Source: Cladosporium sp. IMV 00045 | Lineage: Eukaryota > Ascomycota > Dothideomycetes > Cladosporiales > Cladosporiaceae | DNA: 64,000 nt | Reading direction: 5' to 3' | Assembly: GCA_001931905.2 (NCBI GenBank) | Contig: MSJI02000672.1 | Location: 1 to 64,000 of the forward strand | In this document: piece by piece, positions 55,633 through 64,000 of the stretch | How positions within the stretch are numbered: position 1 is the first letter of the stretch | Layout: the number at the start of each line of letters is the position of its first letter | Notes under the pieces: generated by a model | The model's input: only the letters and a program-made list of their open reading frames with translations | What the model was told of the DNA's origin: nothing | The model's database searches: none | Position numbers and translations under genes: made by a program

Positions 55633-57270
55633 ATGACGACCAGAGCGATTCCCGAATCCGAAATCCTAGCGCCTCGCGACCCAGCACTCGACAATCGATC
55701 CGACGACTGGCCCGAGTTTGAGCTGAAAGATGCCAAACTCCACCTGCCTGAAGACCCGAACCAATTGGCAAGCCTACTTGAGGCTGCAGCACACTACCCT
55801 TTGACGCTGACCGGCTTCCTGCAACCTCCACCAAAAGCGCAATCACACCTCCAACTCATATCGACGACCCAGCGCACACCACTGATCGAGATCAGCGACG
55901 TACGAACATTTTCATATGGCCAGTTCGAGGATGGTAACATTGGACTTTGGGCTGGTGGCAAGGCAGGCTGGTTTGCATTGAAGCCTGCACGAGCGTACAA
56001 ATCAATATGGAACGAGATGGTTCAGTCGGTGGATATATTTTACTGGATCGCCGATGCATATCGCGAGGAGCGCAGGGAAAGCACACGGAAGAATGCGCCA
56101 TTATTACCTGACTACACGGCGGAGGAGATTTTCGACAAGTATGCGGAAGAGGTGATTGAGGATTCACACGGCAGAAACGAGGCGGCACAAGTCATGTACG
56201 AGCATAAGGATTTTCTGCTTTCGAGCATGCTCGCCGGCAAAGAAGGAATTACATGGACGAAGAACCCGCTTTACACACATCTCAGCCAGCGCTTTCCGGA
56301 AGAGCATGCCGTGATCAAATCGAGGTTAACTGGCCGTGCTGTGCCAGCGCGCTATGCACGACAAGCATCAGTCAACTCAGATACCAGCAACCTCAAGAGG
56401 AAGCGGGGCAGACCGGCTAAGGATCTCTCGGAGGGAATGTCATCAACACGCGAAAACTCCACGGTCGACAGCAAGGAGGAGCCTTCACATCAATACTCTA
56501 CCAAACCCAACGCCTCCCGCCGATCGAGGCGAAACCGCACAGACTCAACAAGCTCTGAGACACCAGAGCAGGACTTCAACACACCACAAAGATTGGACGA
56601 CTCCCATCGCAGATCTATGAAGGGCCGATCAGCATTACGCCCAAAAGCCACGAAAGCTGGCAAAGGCGCCTCCAAGGGCGGTAAGGCGCCAATCCCCAAT
56701 TTTGTAGACGACGAAGACGACGAAGACGAAGACGACCCCACCATGTCTCCCACAGCAGCGAAAAGAAGACACTCCCACCACAAGAACAGAAGAGACGACG
56801 TAGATGAAGGAATCGACATCCCCTCCTCGCCCGCCAGCAACGAGCAAGAAGAACGCAGCACACCCTCCTCCACCCACGCCGGCGCCCTCGACCAAGACGA
56901 AGACTCCTCCTCAGAAACCTTAGACCGCACGACCGACCTCGCCCTCCGCCTCAAACACTCCCCCGATCCCATCCAAGAAGACACGTGGGTGTGCGCGCTC
57001 GACGGCTGCACGCACAAAGTCTACGCGGCCTCCTCGCCGGACTCCCAGCGCTTGATCCGCGAGCACTACGCGCTGCACGCGTACGACGACGACGAGCGCG
57101 TGAAACTCGTCAAGAAACTGCAGCACCCCTCCCTGCCCGTGGGGCATTTGATGGAGCGGGTGAGGTTGCAGGCGAGAACGGAGGGGTTTCCCGCGTCGTC
57201 GAGATCGGCGGTCGAGGGCGCAAATGCGCATAGTCGGTATGGGGTGGGGGCGGTTGGGGGGAGGTATTGA
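55633..57270 (+). CDS. RFTS (DNMT1-RFD) domain protein with AT-hook and zinc-finger-like end
   Basis: Intronless, 545 residues. Residues about 20-150 match the replication foci targeting domain otherwise known from DNMT1: DWPEFELKDAKLHLPEDPNQ, HYPLTLTGFLQPP, IEISDVRTFSYGQFEDG, GKAGWFALKPARAYKSIWNE and a helix DIFYWIADAY. An AT-hook core, KRKRGRPAKD, is at about 252-261. The middle is disordered and charged (DDEDDEDEDDP). Near residues 453-485, WVCALDGCTHKVY...REHYALH suggests a single C2H2-like finger. There is no methyltransferase domain. Fungal proteins of this layout are poorly characterised; RFTS modules in CLRC-type complexes (Raf2) link it to heterochromatin by analogy only. The 3' end is GC-rich. 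Confidence 0.8.
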   Translation: MTTRAIPESEILAPRDPALDNRSDDWPEFELKDAKLHLPEDPNQLASLLEAAAHYPLTLTGFLQPPPKAQSHLQLISTTQRTPLIEISDVRTFSYGQFEDGNIGLWAGGKAGWFALKPARAYKSIWNEMVQSVDIFYWIADAYREERRESTRKNAPLLPDYTAEEIFDKYAEEVIEDSHGRNEAAQVMYEHKDFLLSSMLAGKEGITWTKNPLYTHLSQRFPEEHAVIKSRLTGRAVPARYARQASVNSDTSNLKRKRGRPAKDLSEGMSSTRENSTVDSKEEPSHQYSTKPNASRRSRRNRTDSTSSETPEQDFNTPQRLDDSHRRSMKGRSALRPKATKAGKGASKGGKAPIPNFVDDEDDEDEDDPTMSPTAAKRRHSHHKNRRDDVDEGIDIPSSPASNEQEERSTPSSTHAGALDQDEDSSSETLDRTTDLALRLKHSPDPIQEDTWVCALDGCTHKVYAASSPDSQRLIREHYALHAYDDDERVKLVKKLQHPSLPVGHLMERVRLQARTEGFPASSRSAVEGANAHSRYGVGAVGGRY

Positions 57271-59933
57271 TTGATTATGACTATGGAGATGGGGGGATGG
57301 TGGATGGGCGAATTTTGGGGTTTGATGATGTGAGGCGTTTCTTGGAATGAATGTTAGGGATGGTTGGACGTGGCGCTTTTGTGTCTTATTAATTTTTTCG
57401 GGCTTGTCCGTGTCTTTCTGAAGATGATACCCGCGGTGACAAGATGTATTGGTTACAATTGATATTTCGTTTCCTGTTCACTGCAACAGCGGCCATTGAC
57501 TACCTAGTCTTGGCTGGTAACGTGGACATTTGTATGTTTAGTACTACAATGTCTTTGAACACCAGTAATCGTGAATCATCTCATCCGTGTAGATAAATGC
57601 CACACCGTACTTGTTAAGAATATTTCGATAACCCTTCTGGGGCTGTTCGTCACAATACAAGTACAAGTACATGTACCTGGATGTCACTTGCAGGGTCTTC
57701 CGGTTTTGTTCTTATGTTATCGCTCAAATGCCCACCAGTGTCAATATTACCTACGGTGGTACGTGTAGCCACCTACGGCAGACTATGCGCCGTGCCAGAC
57801 AGGTTTGACATCACTTTTACGACTGACAGAGATATGACAACCGGCAAGGCTGAGGAACACGTGGGCTGCCCAGCGTCGAAGTGGATATCAAAAGACGCAG
57901 ACTAGTCCCAATGATCGTGCCAACAGTGCCATCGCACAAACCTCATCCCGAGATCGTGGGAGAAAGAAAAAGAAAACAGCAACTTGCCTTGTGCGCCAGA
58001 CGTTGAGATCTGATAGATCGCACATCGTTTGCGCGACGACCTTCCAAATTCTGTCGTGGTCAAGGATGGAAAGCTGAAGAACACACGAAACAGGCCGATA
58101 TCATCAGCCAAGATTAATTTCTCCTCCCACTTCATCGTGGAAGTGTGGCTTGCCCCTCCGTTATTATCTATGATGTACCGCCGTACCGCTCAAAGCGATC
58201 TACCACGCGTGAATGCTTGTCGCGCGGCAGGGAAGTGACCTATACATGTATCGTTGCGTCGCGAGCCGGCTTCTGACGCGCGGCAGACATCTCGCCCGCT
58301 TTCTTCTTCGCACCGCTTCGGTCAAGTGCGAAAAAGAGGACAAAATAATGGAGACTGGGGAAGCGCAATTTAGAGGAGGCTGGATTGGCAGTAGTGGGGA
58401 ATCTTGGGAAGATCTTCTTGTTTTTGGGCGTCTTTAGCCTTCAACTTGGTGTGAAAAAGGGGGGGACACGGCGGGAAGTGCGGGCGAAGCACGCGGGCTA
58501 CAGCCACCCATCTTCTTTGCTCGCTGGTCATTATTGATTATCGTGCGGTCAGAAGAGACGAGCAACGAGAGGACCCAGACAGACAAAAGTCTTAGATGCG
58601 GAGCCGCGAAAGGTAAAAGAGTTGCATGTGATCGACGCATTTGATGGGCGATGCCCTTTGTTTGTCGTCATACCCCCCTGTGTGTTGACATAATTTCTGT
58701 CATTTCTGCCGTTTCTTGAATGTTTTCGTTGAACTGCTGGCTTTCGCTCAACTTCGTTCACATGCACTCACTGGGCGAGACTGCTCGACTGGGATGATCA
58801 ATTCCAAGCCACCGAGAGCATCCCGAGCCCGTGGGCGCTTGTGAGCCTTGAGGGATCGCAAGCGGCTGGTCCGACCGTGCAGAAGATGGGAAATTGGCGC
58901 TGGATATGGGGCCATAGGGCGGTCGGTGTGGGCTTGATCTCCCTTGGGGGATCGGCGGGCGTGGTTGGTCTTTCGTCGGCTGTGATGACGTTTGACACGA
59001 TTCAACTTGACGTTTTGGTTGTGCCAGCATCGCATCCCTGCGCCAATCCTGAGCGGTGTTGGCTGGCCTTGCTTTGCTTACTGCTTTGAGATCGTTTGTC
59101 TTGGGTGCCAGCGAGGTGGTGCGGTGCTTTAGTGAGAAGAATGTGTGTATGGGTGTTGGCTAGATCACGAGCATGGGAAATCGACCTCGATGAAAGATCT
59201 GAGCCACCTGGTCAATCTCGCCAACGCTTCAGTGAGATCGGCCTTTTGGCATGACCCAGGTGGTAGGGAGACCAAGCAGTAGTGCTAAGATGGATTTGTG
59301 CTTTAGTACAGGATGGAGCGAGATACATTCGCGAGATAATCTAGGCCAGCCTAGCCAGCCAGCCAACACCCAGCATCACCATCAGCTAACGACACACATA
59401 ACTGCAAGACCCGCGCGGTAGCTAGCATCATTACGATGCCGTGATGTGTTTTCTGCGGCTTGCCAGAGCTGGTGCCCTTGATACGCACTCGATGCTAGGA
59501 GGTATCATTTGTCCAGGCCGGGCCAGTAGTGCTAGTCTTGATCTCCTCCCATGCCTCCTCCTCCTCTCAATGCCATGATGTCACTCGGGGCCGTGCTTCT
59601 TGCACCGCGCGCGCATCATTCACGCCTTCCTTGGTGCCACCGTTGCGCTGTGTTGCGTCGTCTTGCTTTGCTTTGCCTTGCCTTGTCTCCTCTCTCGTTG
59701 CCGGGGAGCCTCACAAAACCGAACCTTCTCCCGCCACTCACTGACTTCCACTCTCCCTCTCCTCTTTTGCATAGTAATTCCAAGTGATACCCCAATACCC
59801 CTTCAATCACGACTACTACTCCTCTAATTGAGCCTCACGAGCTCCCTCACCACGATCAAACACCCCAACACCCCTCACCGGCTTTCTCTCACTCCATCAC
59901 CCTAGCTTGACTACGATCCTTAATACTTTCACC
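57271..59933. other. Gene-free stretch of 2.66 kb
   Basis: No frame on either strand looks coding; all are below 100 codons and overlap each other. No tRNA, long repeat or retroelement signature was seen. A CT-rich tract at 59700-59930 is the promoter/5' leader of the next gene and contains many CTC/CAC steps typical of fungal leaders. Unannotated non-coding RNA is possible but cannot be seen from sequence. Confidence 0.5.
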
Positions 59934-62894
59934 ATGTCGGTCAACGTGCCGACCAACCAGAAGATCAAGGAGCAGGATGTGAACGCGAAGCTCCAGCTCT
60001 ACGGCATCTACGCTGGTATGTTTGCGCTCGTTGCGCGACGGGTGTTGCGCATTCATTGCTCTGCCCACCCGCCATTGAGCTCCTCAAGCTAACACGTGAC
60101 ATAGCTTTTGCCAATGGCAAGGTTCCTTCGGTCAGTAGAATTGCGCGACAGCTGCATCCAAGCTCGCCACACAACTAACACCCACTTCAGAACAAGCAAA
60201 TTGATGTCGCGCTCAACACTGCCTACAACTGGAAGGGCCTGACAACGCCCAGCAAGAAGCTCTCCGCCGAGGGCCAGCAGCTCACCAGCGACCTTCAGAA
60301 GGTCATTGAGCAGGCCAAGCTCCTGCTCCTCTCCAAGAACGAGGGCAACCTCATTCAGGACTTCATCTGGCAGACTCAGCAGATCGGTGCTGGCGATGCG
60401 CAGAAGCCCAATGCTCCCGTTGACAAGGAGACTGCCCAGCAGCACGGCAACCAGGCTCTTGAGGGCCTCCGTACCCTCGGAACACTTCTCATCACCAACG
60501 GCCAGTTCCGCAAGCTCTTGAGCGATGCCAGCGTCCTCCTCCGCGACATTGCCGGTGACGCCGCGCAGAAGTCTGCCAACGCTGTCAACCCGTCTGAGGA
60601 CCAGCTTGCCAACATTGATAAGCCCGCTGAGGACAACATCTGGCACGAGGCTCCCGATCTTTCTAAGGAGAACCTGCGCAACCAGGCCAAGTCTCGCGTG
60701 CCCATCGGCAAGAAGGACGTTGACCAGGCTGCTCGCGACGGCACCCAGGCTGCCCACCCTGATGGCTCCCGTGACCCTGCCGCTGCGGCTCAGCTCGCTG
60801 CTCAGGACCAGCAGCAGGGCACCGCTCAGACCGACCCGCGTGCCGGTGCTGAGGTTGCCGCAAAGAACCTGAAGGACCAGGCCTCCGCTAACATGGACGA
60901 GAATGACAAGCAGAAGGCCAAGGAGTACCGTGAGCGTACTGAGCGCTACCTCAAGGGCAAGATGCCCAAGGAGAGGCGCGAGCAGCTCATCTGGCGCCTG
61001 AAGAAGATGGTCGTTGAGATCCAGGGCCACCAAGACTGTAGGTTGCGGAGAAGCGAAGAGCAAAACTCTTGATCATGCTAACACTTTCTAGACTCGCAGG
61101 CAATCGACACTATCCTCCGCCTGGCTGAAGAGTACACCGGCCATGGCAAGAACATTGCTGGTCAAGGCCAGAGCTCTGTTAAAGGTGCCCATAACCAGGA
61201 TAGTCTCCAACTCGCTGAAGCTGACCTCAAGGTGTGTTTTCTTAGGCTTTCTTGATAAACGTCGGCCAATGCTGACAAATCTCAAGACTCTCCTCGAGCG
61301 TTTTGCAAACTCAACTTCATTCGATGACCTGACTGATGCCATCAACCAAATCTACCGCGATGCTGAGCAGGACCCCCAACTCAAGAGCTGGTTCAGGAAC
61401 CTCAACCAGTTCGTCCGCCGCTGCCTCAAGGAGCAGGGCTACATCCTCCAGGATGAGTCCAACGTCGAGTGGAACAAGCTCTACGATGAGGGCAACTTCC
61501 TCCTCCGCGACCGTTACAAGAACGACACCAACAAGGTCGTCGACGAGTTCAGGTTCATCGGCAAGCAGTTCGACGAAGACCCTCAGAACAAGGCCTTCGC
61601 TGAGTCTATGAACAAGCTTTTCAACGACCTTGGCCACGATGCCAACGGCAAGCCCGAGTTCAAGCCTCACCTCGTCAAGGACTTGACCGATGTCATTCTC
61701 CCCGCCTTCTTCGAGAATGTCCGCTACATCCCCATCCCTCGCATTGAGTTCTCCGATCACATGATGGATGCTGTTGTCGAGAACCTCGTCATCGAGGGTG
61801 ACAATCTTGCCCCGAACGTCTTCGAGTTCGGTAGTGACAACTACTGGCGCTGGGGCCGCAAGCAGGTCAAGAACAGCAACAAGAACAAGGTCATGCTGTC
61901 CGTCTCTGGCGTCCAGTGCGATCTCCGTGACGTCTCTTACTACGTCAAGAAAAAGGAGGGCTTCCCCAGCGTCACCGACAAGGGTGTTATGGATATCTTC
62001 CTCGGCGGTACCGGCTTGAGCTTCAAGGTCGCTATGGAGACCTCTGACAAGAAGCAGAACAAGTCCGACCAGGCCCACTTCTTCAAGATCAACCACGTTG
62101 ATGTTGACATTCAGCACATGAACATCAAGCTGAAGCAATCCAACCACAAGCTTCTGTTCAACCTCTTCAAGCCTCTGCTTTTCAAGGTCATCCGCCCTGT
62201 CATCCAGAAGGCTGTTGAGACCCAGGTCCGCCAGAACGTTCAGAAGCTGGACGGTCTTCTCTACGCTGCGAAGCAGGAGGCCGACCGCGCCGCGGCTGAG
62301 GCCAAGCGCAACCCGGACCCCGAGAACGTCCAGAACATCTACCAGCGCTACTTCAACGCTCTCCAGAAGCAATTCACCCAGGGCCAGAAGAAGAAGGAGG
62401 AGGTCAAGGCCGACAAGACCGTCAACGTCGCTGTCACCCAGAACGACTCCATCTTCAAGAACATCCAGCTTCCTGGTGGCATCTCTACCAAGGCTACCGA
62501 GTACAAGGATCTCGCCGCCAAGGGCGAGAAGTGGGAGAGCCCTGTCTTCAGCATTGGCTCTGCCAGCGAGACCTCCAACCTTCCCCGTGTCTCCACCCCT
62601 ACTCGCAAGCCGCACAGCTCCAACCCTGGCGGTCTCCGCGAGGCGGGCGTCACTGCCGGTTCCGGTGCTGGCCTCACCGGTGCCACCGCCGGTTCCGCAG
62701 GTGTCGTCGGCACCTCCGCGACCAAGACCAGCGCGCCGGAGAGCGGCCTCCTCAACGGTGGCTCCAACGCTCCCGGCTTCGCCAACCAGGTGGACAACGC
62801 CTTCGCCGCCGACGGGGCCGCCAAGCCGGTTGCCACTGACGATGCTCACACCATGCTGCGCGACAACAACCCCGTCTACCGCGGCGCCGTTTAA
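59934..62894 (+). CDS. HAM1/BPI-like (DUF4449/DUF5923) lipid-binding-type protein
   Basis: Five exons, join of 59934-60015, 60105-60130, 60191-61037, 61092-61231 and 61287-62894, give 900 residues. Exon 2 is a 26-base microexon. Every junction is GT-AG and in phase, rebuilding QLYGIYAAFANGKVPSNKQI at the 5' end. The N-terminal half is helical (IEQAKLLLLSKNEGNLIQDF, YLKGKMPKERREQLIWRLKK). From about 400 on it resembles the fungal HAM1-like C-terminal/BPI-like fold (NVRYIPIPRIEFSD, FKINHVDVDIQHMNIKLKQ, LFKPLLFKVIRPVIQKAVE), a TULIP-type lipid-binding shape. The last 120 residues are Ser/Gly/Ala-rich. There is no signal peptide or transmembrane segment, so it is likely cytosolic or membrane-peripheral. 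C-ending codon bias implies high expression. The function is not established. Confidence 0.85.
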
Positions 62895-64000
62895 ACTGTC
62901 AAGGGTTGCATTGTCTGTCGTCTGCTAGGTTGTGTGATGTGCGAAAGAAACAAAAAGATACCCAAAAGGCTGGTGTGTGTTGATACCACGGATATGTTGT
63001 GTTTTTCTTGATTGGTGGCCTGCGCGGAAACTGGCTTGATACCATTGAGTTTCTTGCTTTGCGGAATGGACACCGTGGAAATACGATACACGACGGGAAC
63101 TGTTTTATTTTCTTGTGTGCTGCTATTGGTTTTTGTAATTGATTTCCTATTTAATATCGCGTAATAATTGTTTTTGCTTAATATCTGTTGTCCTTCGACT
63201 TCGTCCATTCATTCATGATCATTGAAGGTATCCGAAACGGTCTAGGAACACATTATGAGTAGTAAATGGAAGGCCGTCTTCGACATGGCAGCCATCGCAT
63301 GCTGCCATGTGCCTACGGCCGAGCTTCATGAGGGACCGAAGAGCTCGCGTTCGGTATTATTTATCCGAGGACGTTATTGCTTCTACAACAACTTTCCGAT
63401 CCATTGTTTTGCGAAACTAAGATAAGGTGCGCGAGTGCTTTCCTCAAAGGGCTGGGCGAAGTCAAAGGAAATTAAAATCTGATGATCGTCGCAAACTCTC
63501 TGCACAGTTGCTTCTCACAACCGTCGCCCTGCGCTTGGTGTGTGTCTGTGACGAGACTCCACATGCCGACGACGCGCTTCGTGGGCTGGAACGTCAGAGC
63601 AGAAGGGAGGGAGGACATCACAACACGTTCACCACGACCGATGTCACTTTTATTTACACGGCATTATATAGCCGAGATGAGCAGGTTGGAAGACCGATAT
63701 TCTGGATGGGCTACGTCAAGGAGATTTCGGCAAATATAAGGCACGCTCGAAGCGTGGCTGGACTTCCTCGCTGAGTTGTGATGGGTTGGTGGTCTGGTTC
63801 ACTTGCAAGCCACCTGGCTTCGATGTCAACCGACTTCTGCCCATTGAGGGATTCTGCGATGTTCTGGAGATGGCGAAGACTTGACATGTTGGCCGACAAT
63901 CTAGGATATGGCCACCGGTTGTGTCCACGTCGCAGCATTGTGTCCACGCCGCTGCTGCGATCGCACCACATTCGGAGACTCTGTTCTTCCTTGAGGTAGG
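62895..64000. other. Right-edge intergenic region
   Basis: 3' flank of the HAM1-like gene, then 800 bases with only short overlapping frames. No gene or repeat was recognised; a gene beginning past the right edge cannot be excluded. Confidence 0.5.

Noticed and set aside
61317..62849. 510-codon minus-strand frame
   Set aside because: Antisense shadow of the HAM1-like gene, created by its C-ending codon bias; the Leu/Val/Gly-rich product is typical of such shadows.

Overview
The window is nuclear DNA of a filamentous ascomycete (Pezizomycotina). Short GT-AG introns (about 48-151 nt), mostly monocistronic genes on both strands, a RID-type DNA methyltransferase, a BAH-PHD reader and a fungal Zn2Cys6 regulator support this. 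The gene style fits a dothideomycete, but the species cannot be named from this sequence. One 20-base N gap (14140-14159) shows that it is a scaffold.

Layout. 0-9.8 kb: 5' end of RPS13, an atypical NAD-epimerase-like SDR, a BAH-PHD chromatin reader, a Ctr copper transporter and a secreted ferritin-like (Rds1-type) protein. 9.8-11.16 kb: decayed retroelement with a gag zinc-knuckle remnant, direct repeats and tandem repeats. 11.16-21.15 kb: a ~3-kb segment (AIF-like FAD oxidoreductase plus the 3' end of SMC5) present twice in direct orientation. The first copy stops exactly at the N gap; the second continues into a complete SMC5. A truncated unknown gene lies between. 21.6-31.7 kb: fumarase, two related cell-wall-type GPI protein loci (one frameshifted), RID and ADE4. 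31.7-34.7 kb: gene-poor, with a four-unit ~88-bp minisatellite. 34.7-43.2 kb: an FLC/TRP-like channel, a DUF2306 membrane protein and a Zn2Cys6 factor. 43.3-50 kb: a low-complexity protein with six internal repeats and SUMO-interaction-like motifs, a centrin-like EF-hand protein and DOT1. 50.5-57.3 kb: an OBAP/DUF1264 protein, EBP2, HSBP1, PUS4 and an RFTS/AT-hook/zinc-finger protein. 57.3-59.9 kb: a gene-free stretch. 59.9-62.9 kb: a HAM1/BPI-like protein with five exons. The last 1.1 kb is empty.

How it works together. Most genes are unrelated housekeeping functions: translation, ribosome and tRNA processing, TCA cycle, purine synthesis and DNA repair. A theme, possibly coincidental, is chromatin: BAH-PHD reader, SMC5, RID, DOT1 and the RFTS protein. 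The most notable feature is the 3-kb duplication whose copies differ but keep open frames and splice sites, in a genome that encodes the RIP methyltransferase RID. Either the duplication escaped RIP or it is two homeologous or allelic contigs placed in tandem by the assembler. Several apparent one-base frameshifts (GPI locus, DUF2306 gene) suggest either young pseudogenes or assembly indels. I found no convincing evidence of a wholly new biological system. Splice junctions were worked out by hand from frame continuity and consensus sites, not from transcripts.
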